64,000 bases of DNA from Lacisediminimonas profundi (GTDB taxonomy: Bacteria; Pseudomonadota; Gammaproteobacteria; Burkholderiales; Burkholderiaceae_D), in assembly GCF_008831265.1 (NCBI RefSeq), contig NZ_VTTH01000007.1:1-64000 (forward strand). Direction: 5' to 3'. The stretch's first letter is position 1. The number at the start of each line of letters is the position of its first letter. The position numbers and the translations under genes are program-made. Below, piece after piece: positions 48,465 through 56,453 of the stretch. Under the pieces are notes generated by a model, which saw only the letters and a program-made list of their open reading frames with translations, did no database searches and was not told where the DNA came from.

Positions 48465-48560
48465 ATTCGGGAAACAATAGCGCCAAACCGATATAGCCCG
48501 GTGCGGCCCGCATCAGTTATCCTTCCGCCCTGTCCTCCATTCATCCTCCGGATTTCCCCG

Positions 48561-50228
48561 ATGGCCAATTACGTCTACACCATGAACCGGGTCGGCAAGA
48601 TCGTCCCGCCCAAGCGCCAGATCCTGAAAGATATTTCGCTGTCCTTTTTCCCCGGCGCCAAGATCGGCGTGCTGGGCCTGAACGGCTCCGGCAAGTCGAC
48701 GCTGCTGAAAATCATGGCCGGCATCGACAAGGACATCGAGGGCGAAGCAATCCCGATGCCGGGCCTCCAGATCGGCTACCTGCCGCAGGAGCCGCAAATG
48801 GATCCGGAACAGACCGTGCGCCAGGCGGTGGAAAGCGGCCTGGGCGAAGCCTTCGAAGCCAAGGCCAAGCTAGATGCGGTGTATGCCGCCTATGCCGAGC
48901 CGGACGCTGACTTCGACGCGCTGGCCGCCGAACAAGCCCGGCTGGAAGCAATCATGTCGACCGCTTCCGGCGGCAATCTCGATCATGAACTGGAGATGGC
49001 CGCCGACGCGCTGCGGCTACCGCCGTGGGAGGCGAAGATCGGCGTGCTGTCCGGTGGCGAGAAACGCCGCGTCGCGCTGTGCCAGCTGCTGCTGTCCAAA
49101 CCGGACATGCTGTTGCTGGACGAGCCGACCAACCACCTGGACGCCGAATCGGTAGACTGGCTCGAACAATTCCTGCAGCGCTTCCCGGGTACCGTGGTCG
49201 CCATCACCCATGACCGCTACTTCCTCGACAATGCGGCCGAATGGATCCTGGAGCTGGACCGTGGCCACGGCATTCCATGGAAAGGCAACTACAGTTCCTG
49301 GCTGGAACAGAAGGAAGGCCGCCTGCAGCAGGAAGAGGCGACCGAATCGGCGCGGCAGAAGGCGCTGAAGAAGGAACTGGAGTGGGTGCGCCAGAATCCC
49401 AAGGGCCGCCAGGCCAAGAGCAAGGCGCGCCTGGCCCGCTTCAACGAGCTGTCGGAATACGAATACCAGAAGCGCAACGAGACCCAGGAAATCTTCATCC
49501 CGGTCGCCGAGCGGCTCGGTAATGAAGTGATCGAATTCAAGGATGTCAGCAAGGGCTATGGCGACCGGCTGCTGATCGACAAGCTTTCCTTCAAGATCCC
49601 GGCCGGCGCCATTGTCGGCATCATCGGCCCCAACGGCGCCGGTAAATCCACCTTGTTCCGCATGCTGGCCGGCCGCGAACAGCCCGACAGCGGCGAAATC
49701 ACGGTCGGCCCGACCGTCCGGCTGTCACTGGTCGACCAGTCGCGCGACAGCCTGAACGACAAGAAGACCGTGTTCGACGACGTGTCGCAGGGCTCGGACA
49801 TACTGACCGTGGGCCGTTTCGAAATGCCTTCGCGCGCTTATCTGGGACGCTTCAATTTCAAGGGCGGTGACCAGCAAAAGATCATCGGCAACCTGTCGGG
49901 CGGCGAACGCGGCCGGCTGCACCTGGCCAAGACGCTGCTGATGGGCGGCAATGTGCTGCTGCTGGACGAACCGTCGAACGACCTCGACGTCGAAACCCTG
50001 CGCTCGCTGGAAGATGCGCTGCTGGAGTTTGCCGGCAGCGTACTGGTGATCTCGCATGACCGCTGGTTCCTGGACCGCATTGCCACCCATATCCTGGCGT
50101 TCGAAGGTAATTCGCAGGCCACCTTCTTCGACGGCAACTACCAGGAATACGAGGCGGACAAGCGCAAGCGGCTGGGCGAGGAAGGCGCGAAGCCGAAGCG
50201 GATCCGCTACAAGCCGCTGCACGCCTGA
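48561..50228 (+). CDS. ettA: Energy-dependent translational throttle ABC-F protein
   Basis: Soluble ABC-F ATPase that binds the ribosomal E site and gates the first steps of translation by energy level. The 555-residue product has the same length as E. coli EttA and starts MANYVYTMNRVGKIVPPKRQ. Two ABC domains have Walker A GLNGSGKST and GPNGAGKST, signatures LSGGEKRR and LSGGERGR and Walker B LLLDEPTNHLD and LLLDEPSNDLD; the P-site tRNA-interaction linker (about 240-320) lies between them. No membrane domain is present. The ATG at 48561 is chosen by homology. Confidence 0.96.
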   Translation: MANYVYTMNRVGKIVPPKRQILKDISLSFFPGAKIGVLGLNGSGKSTLLKIMAGIDKDIEGEAIPMPGLQIGYLPQEPQMDPEQTVRQAVESGLGEAFEAKAKLDAVYAAYAEPDADFDALAAEQARLEAIMSTASGGNLDHELEMAADALRLPPWEAKIGVLSGGEKRRVALCQLLLSKPDMLLLDEPTNHLDAESVDWLEQFLQRFPGTVVAITHDRYFLDNAAEWILELDRGHGIPWKGNYSSWLEQKEGRLQQEEATESARQKALKKELEWVRQNPKGRQAKSKARLARFNELSEYEYQKRNETQEIFIPVAERLGNEVIEFKDVSKGYGDRLLIDKLSFKIPAGAIVGIIGPNGAGKSTLFRMLAGREQPDSGEITVGPTVRLSLVDQSRDSLNDKKTVFDDVSQGSDILTVGRFEMPSRAYLGRFNFKGGDQQKIIGNLSGGERGRLHLAKTLLMGGNVLLLDEPSNDLDVETLRSLEDALLEFAGSVLVISHDRWFLDRIATHILAFEGNSQATFFDGNYQEYEADKRKRLGEEGAKPKRIRYKPLHA

Positions 50229-50261
50229 GTCCGGATCCGTTACCCGAACCGCCAGGCACGA

Positions 50262-50597
50262 ATGCAAACCCGGAACACCGGCAACCTGTTCTCGCTGCCC
50301 GGCCCCGCAGCGGGGGGCGGTGAACAATTCACTACATTGCTGGCGCGACCGGGGGTGCGCATCGAACGCATCGTGTCGCACGGCGAAGCGTCGCCGCCGG
50401 GCCACTGGTACGATCAGGCGGAGCATGAATGGGTGCTCGTGCTGCAGGGACGAGCGGGACTGCTGATCGAAGGCGAGGATGGCGTGCGCCAGCTTGCTGC
50501 CGGCGATCACGTCGAACTGCCGGCGCATTGCCGGCACCGCGTCGAATACACGTCGCAGGACGAGCCAACCGTCTGGCTGGCCGTGTTCTGGAGCTAG
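50262..50597 (+). CDS. Small cupin domain protein
   Basis: A 111-residue single cupin domain. The motifs are EHEWVLVLQGRAGLLIEGEDG and AGDHVELPAHCRHRVEYTS, with His residues positioned for metal binding. Similar stand-alone cupins are common in Proteobacteria without a defined substrate. It lies 33 bp after ettA, probably in the same transcript, with AGG six bases before the ATG. Confidence 0.8.
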   Translation: MQTRNTGNLFSLPGPAAGGGEQFTTLLARPGVRIERIVSHGEASPPGHWYDQAEHEWVLVLQGRAGLLIEGEDGVRQLAAGDHVELPAHCRHRVEYTSQDEPTVWLAVFWS

Positions 50598-50680
50598 ATA
50601 TCGCCTGACAGAGCCTGACCGCGCCGACGGGTCAGGGCGGTGGTATTCTGCCAATCAAAGCACGCCTCCCCTTCAAGCCG

Positions 50681-51565
50681 ATGACCGAAAAAAACCAGCC
50701 CTCCCCCGCTGCCTCCGACCCGCGCACCCGCCTGGGCAAGCCGGACCGCGGCTGGCGGCGCACCATGTACGCCGTCATCTTCGAATCCGATACCCGGGCC
50801 GGGCGCATGTTCGACCTGGTGCTGATCGGCGCGATACTGCTCAGCGTTCTGGTGGTCATGCTGGACAGCGTCCAGGCAATATCCTCGCGCCACAGCAAGA
50901 CGCTCAACGTGCTGGAATGGCTGTTCACCATTGCCTTCTCGGTGGAATACCTGGCCCGCCTGGCGTGCGTGCGCAATCCGATGCGCTACGCGTTCAGTTT
51001 CTTCGGCATCATCGACATGCTTTCCATCCTGCCGACCTATCTGGCGCTGCTGGTGCCGGGAACCGAGGTGTTGCTCGACATCCGGATCCTGCGCCTGCTG
51101 CGTGTTTTCCGAATCCTCAGGCTGACGGAATACGTCGAGGAATACGGATTGCTGGGCCAGGCATTGCTGGCCAGCCGGCGCAAGATCCTGATTTTCCTGT
51201 CGGTGGTGATGATGATCGTGCTGATCATGGGGACCATCATGTACATCGTCGAAGGGCCAGCGAGCGGGTTCACCAGCATACCGACTGCGATTTACTGGTC
51301 GATCACGGCGGTCACCACGGTGGGATTCGGCGACGTCGTGCCAAAAACCGATCTCGGCCGGGCGATTGCATCAGTGATGATGCTGATCGGCTGGGGCATC
51401 CTGGCGGTGCCGACCGGCATCATCAGTTCGGAAATGACCGCACAGCGCTTTGGCCGGGTGCTGACGTCGACGCGACGATGCCAGCACTGCCTGAGCGAAG
51501 GGCAAGAGACGAGCGCCCGCTTTTGCAAGGATTGCGGGGCGGCGATGGATACGGCGGAAACCTAG
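50681..51565 (+). CDS. Voltage-gated potassium channel with C-terminal zinc ribbon
   Basis: 294-residue inner-membrane ion channel subunit, expected to tetramerise. Six membrane segments include the S4 voltage sensor RILRLLRVFRILRLTEY with regularly spaced arginines, then the pore helix and K+ selectivity filter TTVGFGD. The cytosolic tail carries a CxxC-x11-CxxC zinc ribbon (CQHC ... CKDC) that is unusual for this family. The stop overlaps by four bases the stop of the convergent MAPEG gene at 51562. Confidence 0.9.
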   Translation: MTEKNQPSPAASDPRTRLGKPDRGWRRTMYAVIFESDTRAGRMFDLVLIGAILLSVLVVMLDSVQAISSRHSKTLNVLEWLFTIAFSVEYLARLACVRNPMRYAFSFFGIIDMLSILPTYLALLVPGTEVLLDIRILRLLRVFRILRLTEYVEEYGLLGQALLASRRKILIFLSVVMMIVLIMGTIMYIVEGPASGFTSIPTAIYWSITAVTTVGFGDVVPKTDLGRAIASVMMLIGWGILAVPTGIISSEMTAQRFGRVLTSTRRCQHCLSEGQETSARFCKDCGAAMDTAET

Positions 51566-51942
51566 GGCAGGGTCAGCAAGCCCACCACGGCGCCGGCCAT
51601 CAGCGCAAAGCTGGCTGCGGCTGTCAATCCGAATCCGAGCTCGCGGTCGGCCGGGTTACGGTAATACGCACGCGCATAAATCACCCGTCCCAGGATCCAG
51701 ACCACGCCACCCGCGGCGGCGTAACGATCGCCCAGGAACCACGCGCATAACCACAGTGCAGGCAGGAAAATGATCAGCTGCTCGACGGTATTCATCTGCA
51801 CCCGCATCACGCTCATGAACTCCTGGGGGCCCTCGGTCTGCGGCGCTGGAACCTGGTAGCGCTGGCGGGCCCTTCCCACGTTCACGATCATCCAGATATA
51901 AACCGCGAGCGCGGCAAGCGTGACCCATGCTGTCCAGAACAT
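51562..51942 (-). CDS. MAPEG family membrane protein
   Basis: 126-residue protein with about four membrane segments. The glutathione-binding-type motif MNTVEQLIIFLPALWL and ILGRVIYARAYYRNPADR place it in MAPEG (membrane-associated eicosanoid and glutathione metabolism) family. The bacterial substrate is unknown. GGGAG five bases before the ATG supports the start. It is the last gene before an 880-bp gene-free stretch. Confidence 0.87.
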   Translation of the reverse strand: MFWTAWVTLAALAVYIWMIVNVGRARQRYQVPAPQTEGPQEFMSVMRVQMNTVEQLIIFLPALWLCAWFLGDRYAAAGGVVWILGRVIYARAYYRNPADRELGFGLTAAASFALMAGAVVGLLTLP

Positions 51943-52064
51943 TGTTGCTCCCTGTTGTGCGGATGGGGGCTATGGTAACGCCGGGATCGGGAGATCACGA
52001 CGGTCGTTGCATCGTTTTTGATGGGATGGTCATTGGGCACATGTGTTTTTGTGCTAATTTGGTT

Positions 52065-52110
52065 TTTGCGGCTTTGCGGCTTTGCGGCTTTGCGGCTTTG
52101 CGGCTTGCGG
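52065..52110. repeat. Octanucleotide microsatellite (TTTGCGGC)
   Basis: Five perfect tandem copies of TTTGCGGC (52065-52104) and a partial sixth. It lies in the gene-free stretch 51943-52825, in which I found only repeats and hairpins and no credible gene. Copy number could vary by slippage. Confidence 0.9.
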
Positions 52111-52153
52111 GTGGTTTGGTTGGGTTTGATGGTTGTCGGTGTGAAGCCGGGAG

Positions 52154-52194
52154 ACACCCCGGCGGGTGTGTAACTTTCTTTTGGAAAAGAAAGT
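52154..52194. repeat. Two adjacent short hairpins
   Basis: ACACCC-CGGC-GGGTGT (52154-52169) is followed at once by ACTTTCTTTT-GG-AAAAGAAAGT (52173-52194). The pair looks like one half of a dispersed repetitive element; related CTTTCTTT sequence recurs at 52697. Confidence 0.75.
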
Positions 52195-52556
52195 CACCAA
52201 AGAAACCAAAGTCAAAACCCACTTGGCCAACGCTCGCTTCGATAGGCAACCAGACTCGGATGTCTGGGCTAATCCTGTGCGACGTTCGCGAGTGATGATC
52301 CCTTGGTTGTGTGCCACTTACCTAATCAGCCAACCCCATGAAGTGTCTTATACCGATGCCCAGCGCACCGTTGACTCTTAATGTTTTTCGAAGCTGCTAA
52401 TTGGCGCTTGGGGGCACTGGCTCGGGTCGATCGGACCTTACCGTGATGATCAGCCACAAATTGAATCGGGTCACCCGATCATCAGGTCGATCGACGATCA
52501 GCGCCACTGTGTTTCAAGCTCTGGCGGTAGCAATACGGTTTTGACGTGCTCCCGTA

Positions 52557-52677
52557 TACGACGCCCCGAAATCTGATGGCATGGCGGATAAAGAAGCGTG
52601 CTTGTCTGAGCGAAGCGAGTTTGCACGCTTCTCCGCCAGGCCGTCGGATTTCGGGGGGACCCCGAAGGGGCGGCGTA
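52557..52677. repeat. Long nested inverted repeat element
   Basis: An inner repeat pairs 52564-52601 with 52623-52656 (CCCCGAAATC ... GAAGCGTGC and its near-complement) around a 21-nt loop containing CTGAGCGAAGCGAG. Outer arms TACGACGCCCC (52557-52567) and GGGGCGGCGTA (52667-52677) match with one mismatch. No target-site duplication or ORF is visible, so it is a non-autonomous or REP-like element. Confidence 0.8.
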
Positions 52678-52696
52678 TCAGGGTCGCCTTTCTTTG

Positions 52697-52728
52697 GTTC
52701 CTTTCTTTGGCGAAGCAAAGAAAGGAAC
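52697..52728. repeat. Perfect 13-bp hairpin
   Basis: GTTCCTTTCTTTG-GCGAAG-CAAAGAAAGGAAC. It lies about 100 bp beyond the 3' end of the ROK kinase gene, which is transcribed toward it. The absence of a T-run makes simple termination unlikely. Confidence 0.8.
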
Positions 52729-52825
52729 ACGCCCGCCGGTGCGGAAACCGGCTACGTCGCAAGCAACGCCAGTTCGAAAACAGCACAAACGCCAGCCCTT
52801 TTAGTCGTTCGGAGACGGGATCTGG

Positions 52826-53809
52826 CTAACGATCAGCCTGCCCCCGCCCCCATGGCCGCCGCTGACGCCATCCAGCCATCCACTCCTCCGGCAACACCAG
52901 CGACAGGGCCCCGATATCCGCCACCAGCGCACCAAGCCCGGCATGAAGGATATGCACATCACGTGTCAGGGCAGCAAAGCGCGAACTGATCTCTTGCTGC
53001 ACCACCGGCGCCAGCCAGTCACCATGGTGTTCCCATACCGCGCCGCCAATCACGATGCTGCGCGTGTCCAGTGTCACCGCGACGTTGTACAGCGCCCGGC
53101 CCAGCCAGCGGGCGGCCTCGGCTGCAAGCTCAAGGGCAGCCGGCTCGCCCGCGCGGGCGGCATTGAAAACTTCAGCAGGCGTGCGGCCCAGCCGGCGCGC
53201 CAGGTTGCGGCCCGAGATCATGCCTTCAAGGTCGCCCCGGTTGCCGCAGCCGCACACCGCGTCAGAGCTTTCGCTCATCAGCATGTGCCCGGCATGGCCG
53301 GCATTGCCATGCTTGCCACCCAACAGATGGCCATCGACGCACAAGCCGAAGCCAACTCCGGTGCTCCAGGTAACGTAGACGCAATTGGGCTCGTCCTGCA
53401 CGGCGCCGAACAGGCGCTCGGCATGCAGGGCGGCGACCGCGTCATTACAGATCACCAGGCTGGCATGGTGGCGCCGCAGCACGCGCTCCAGCGGGATGCT
53501 TTCCCAGTGGTTGGGCAGGTCGTTGGCGTCCGATAGCGCACCGCAGATATTGGGGGTGACGAGGACAAGCTGTCCCTCGGTCCGGGCGAAGGGGCCGCAG
53601 GAACTGACGCCAACCGCATCCACCACCGGCACGCCAGCCTTGCTGCAGGCCATCTGCAGCAGCTCGAGGATCCGGGACGGCAGGGCCTCCTCGCTGCCGC
53701 TCTTGAGTGTGGGCTCGGACAAGCGGCACAGGATGCCGTCTTCGCTGGCCACCGTGACAGCAACTTTTGTCCCGCCGATGTCGATGCCGCCGATAAACCG
53801 TTTTGCCAC
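52826..53809 (-). CDS. ROK family sugar kinase
   Basis: 327-residue cytosolic kinase, probably phosphorylating glucose or a related hexose. The ATP-binding motif IDIGGTKVAVTVAS is at residues 9-22. The ROK His of NAGHAGHM is present, but the zinc motif reads CGCGNRGDLE where families usually have CxCGxxGCxE, so the third Cys is Asp. The start is a GTG at 53809 with AAGGAG six bases upstream. It is the last gene of the trehalose operon, 42 bp after the GH15 gene, and could capture the glucose that the hydrolase releases. Confidence 0.85.
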   Translation of the reverse strand: MAKRFIGGIDIGGTKVAVTVASEDGILCRLSEPTLKSGSEEALPSRILELLQMACSKAGVPVVDAVGVSSCGPFARTEGQLVLVTPNICGALSDANDLPNHWESIPLERVLRRHHASLVICNDAVAALHAERLFGAVQDEPNCVYVTWSTGVGFGLCVDGHLLGGKHGNAGHAGHMLMSESSDAVCGCGNRGDLEGMISGRNLARRLGRTPAEVFNAARAGEPAALELAAEAARWLGRALYNVAVTLDTRSIVIGGAVWEHHGDWLAPVVQQEISSRFAALTRDVHILHAGLGALVADIGALSLVLPEEWMAGWRQRRPWGRGQADR

Positions 53810-53851
53810 ACTGCGCTCCTTGATAGGCCATGCCTGAGCGAAGTCGACGGC

Positions 53852-55636
53852 TCAGTAGGCGTCATCCCAGGGTATCGAGAGCCGGCTTGCACACTGTATG
53901 AGTCCGACCATGCTGTAGGTCTGCGGGAAGTTGCCCCACAACTCGCCGCTGTCGTGCATCAGGTCTTCGGACAGCAGGCCGAGGTGATTGCGCCGCGCCA
54001 GCACGTTCTCGAACAGCTCGCGCGCCCGTTCCTTCTCGCCCATGTGGGATAGCGCCAGTATCCACCATAAGGTGCAGACCAGGAAAGCGGTCTCGGGCAT
54101 GCCGAAGTCGTCTTCCTCGTCGTAGCGCAACAGGAAGTCGCCGCGCTGCAGGTTCTTTTCAATCAGGCGCACAGTGGAAACGAAGCGCGGATCGCGGGCC
54201 GGCAGGAACTGGAATTCCGCCATCAGCAGAAGGCTGGCATCCAGCCGGTCGCCTTCGAAGGTGGATACGAAGCTGCCCAGCTGTGCATTCCATGCGCGGG
54301 TGCAGATTTCGTCGTGGATCACCTGCGCGTGCGTGCTCCAGTAGATGGCGCGGTCGGGCAGGTCGAGGCGGGTGGCGATATGCGCCAGCCGGTCGCAGGC
54401 CGCCCAGCACATCAGGCTGGAAAAGGTATGGATCCGCTTGGTTCCCCGCAACTCCCAGATGCCGGCGTCGGGGACGTTGTAGTTGATGATCGCCTGCTCG
54501 CCCAGCCGTTCGAGGTCGTGAAACATCTGGCGGTCGGCGGGCCGCTCCAGCCTGCTGTCGAAAAACGCGTGGGTACTGGCCAGCACGGCTTCGCCGAAGA
54601 CGTCGTTCTGGATCTGGAAGTAAGCCGAGTTCCCGACTCGCACCGGCCCCATCCCGCGGTATCCCGCCAGGCCGGTCTCGATGCGCTCGTCGAGCACGGC
54701 TTCGCGCCGCAGACCGTACACCGGCTGCAGCGGGGCATCGCGGGTATCGGCGATGATGTTGAGGATGTAGTCGAGGTACTTCTCCATGGTGCCGGTGGCG
54801 CCAAGGCCGTTCAGGGCGCTCACCACGAAATAGGCATCGCGCAACCAACAGAACCGGTAGTCCCAGTTGCGGCCGCTGCCTGGCGCCTCGGGTATGGAAG
54901 TCGTGACGGCAGCAATCACCGCGCCGGTGTCGTCGAATGCATTCAGCTTGAGCGTGATCGCCGATCGGATCACGACGTCCTGCCATTCGAACGGGATCGC
55001 CAGGTTGCGCACCCAGCGGTGCCAGTAGGCGCGCGTCATCTCATGGAAATTGCGGCCGACGTCGCCCGGCGCGCCGTTCACGGTTTCGTCGGAACCCATC
55101 AGCAAGGTGACGGCTTCCTGCAGGAAGAACGGCTTTTCATCCGTGATCGAGGTGATCGAGGCGTCGGTGGTCAGCCGCATCGCGTGCGCCGAGCCGGTGT
55201 AGGAAATATGGTGCGCGCCGCAACGCGCCTGGGCCCGTTCGCTCCCATAGCCCACCATCGGCCGCACCCGCAGTGCAATTCGCGGCCTGCCGCCGGTGCG
55301 CCGCACGATGCGCACCAGCATGGACGGCGAGAAGGTGCGGCCGTGCAGGTAGAAGCGCGGCGCGAAATCGGTGATCTCGATGCCATTGCCCGCACCGTCT
55401 TCGAAGCAGGTGACCAGGATCGCCGAGTTGCGTTCGTATTGCTGGCTGACCAGGCGCGCGTCCGGGAACACGAGGTCGATCAAGCCGGAGGGATCCTCCT
55501 GCGCCCCCCTCAGCAAGGAGCAGCACAGCGGATCGCCATCAAAATAGGGGAAGCACCACCAGACGATGGCGCCCTGCTTGTCGACCAGCGCGCTGGTCCG
55601 GGAGTTGCCGATCAGGCCCAGATCGAGATTGCTCAA
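53852..55636 (-). CDS. Glycoside hydrolase family 15 protein (glucoamylase/trehalase-like)
   Basis: 594-residue cytosolic GH15 enzyme. The N-terminal beta domain carries LGLIGNSRTSALVDKQGAIV and the (alpha/alpha)6 barrel has GSGRNWDYRFCWLRDAYFVV, the likely general acid in DAGIWELRG and the C-terminal catalytic-base region HDSGELWGNFPQTYSMVG. There is no signal peptide. Bacterial GH15 enzymes of this subtype include trehalases, and its place after otsA-otsB favours trehalose. The start is a TTG at 55636 four bases after the otsB stop, with GAGGA eight bases upstream. Confidence 0.88.
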   Translation of the reverse strand: MSNLDLGLIGNSRTSALVDKQGAIVWWCFPYFDGDPLCCSLLRGAQEDPSGLIDLVFPDARLVSQQYERNSAILVTCFEDGAGNGIEITDFAPRFYLHGRTFSPSMLVRIVRRTGGRPRIALRVRPMVGYGSERAQARCGAHHISYTGSAHAMRLTTDASITSITDEKPFFLQEAVTLLMGSDETVNGAPGDVGRNFHEMTRAYWHRWVRNLAIPFEWQDVVIRSAITLKLNAFDDTGAVIAAVTTSIPEAPGSGRNWDYRFCWLRDAYFVVSALNGLGATGTMEKYLDYILNIIADTRDAPLQPVYGLRREAVLDERIETGLAGYRGMGPVRVGNSAYFQIQNDVFGEAVLASTHAFFDSRLERPADRQMFHDLERLGEQAIINYNVPDAGIWELRGTKRIHTFSSLMCWAACDRLAHIATRLDLPDRAIYWSTHAQVIHDEICTRAWNAQLGSFVSTFEGDRLDASLLLMAEFQFLPARDPRFVSTVRLIEKNLQRGDFLLRYDEEDDFGMPETAFLVCTLWWILALSHMGEKERARELFENVLARRNHLGLLSEDLMHDSGELWGNFPQTYSMVGLIQCASRLSIPWDDAY

Positions 55637-55639
55637 GCG

Positions 55640-56452
55640 TCAGTCCTCGCTATCCATTGCCTGCCCGATGCCGCCGGCGCTGCCGAGACCACCCACCGTA
55701 TCGGCGCACAGCCGCTCGATCAGGTGGTCCAGCAGATGCACGATGTCATGCCGCTGGGGCAGGTAGAACTCGGCCGCGCTCTGGTCATGCGGTTCGATGC
55801 GGATCGTCAGCAGGCCGGGATGCTGGATCCGGAACGCATCTTCGTCAGTGACGTCGTCGCCGATATACAGCGCGGTGCTGCACGCGCTGGTCTCGATCAG
55901 GCGCTCAAGTGCGGTGCCCTTGTCGCAGGCGGCGTCGGGTAGCAGGTTGTACACGAACTTCCCGTCAACCACGCGTGGCGCCGGGTCGAGCGCGTCGATC
56001 AGTTCGCGCAACTGCTGCGCCATGCGCGCGGGATCGCGCGCATGGCGGTAATGCAGCGCCAGCGAATATTGCTTGTTCTCGACGACCACGCCGGGATCGG
56101 CCGGCAGGCCGGACTTCAGCTGGGCAACCCACTGCTCGCACACGCTGCGCCACGCCGCGCTGTTGCGCTCCCATCCGGGCAAGCCCTGCAAGCCATGGTT
56201 GCCGACCAGGTACTGGGGCTCGAATCCGAGCCGTGGGCGGATATCCTCCAGCGATCGGCCGGTCAGCACCGCCACCGGCGCCAACTGGGACAGGCTCAGC
56301 AAACGCCGGAATACTTCGTCCGGAAGGCGGGCGTCGTCGGGCTGGGGCACGATCGGCGACAGCGTGCCGTCGAAGTCGAACGCGCACAGCACGCCCGGCT
56401 GCACGATCTGGTCCAGCCGGTGGCGGCCGGCGACGGAAAATAGCGGCTGCAC
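55640..56452 (-). CDS. otsB: Trehalose-6-phosphate phosphatase
   Basis: HAD-superfamily phosphatase converting trehalose-6-phosphate to trehalose. The 270-residue protein has motif I FDFDGTLSPIV (about residue 25-35), VLTGR, GNHGLQG, the Lys of DKGTALERL and motif IV YIGDDVTDEDAF. The start is a GTG at 56452, directly after the otsA stop (TGAGGTG); upstream in-frame codons overlap otsA and look non-coding. It lies between otsA and the GH15 gene. Confidence 0.95.
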   Translation of the reverse strand: MQPLFSVAGRHRLDQIVQPGVLCAFDFDGTLSPIVPQPDDARLPDEVFRRLLSLSQLAPVAVLTGRSLEDIRPRLGFEPQYLVGNHGLQGLPGWERNSAAWRSVCEQWVAQLKSGLPADPGVVVENKQYSLALHYRHARDPARMAQQLRELIDALDPAPRVVDGKFVYNLLPDAACDKGTALERLIETSACSTALYIGDDVTDEDAFRIQHPGLLTIRIEPHDQSAAEFYLPQRHDIVHLLDHLIERLCADTVGGLGSAGGIGQAMDSED

Positions 56453-56453
56453 C

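Noticed and set aside
52065-52110. TTTGCGGC repeats as a CRISPR array
   Set aside because: The units are 8 bp, directly adjacent and without spacers, and there are no cas genes in the window.
52546-52989. Possible small genes in the gene-free stretch 51943-52825
   Set aside because: All open frames here overlap inverted repeats, lack ribosome-binding sites and have compositions that follow the repeats.
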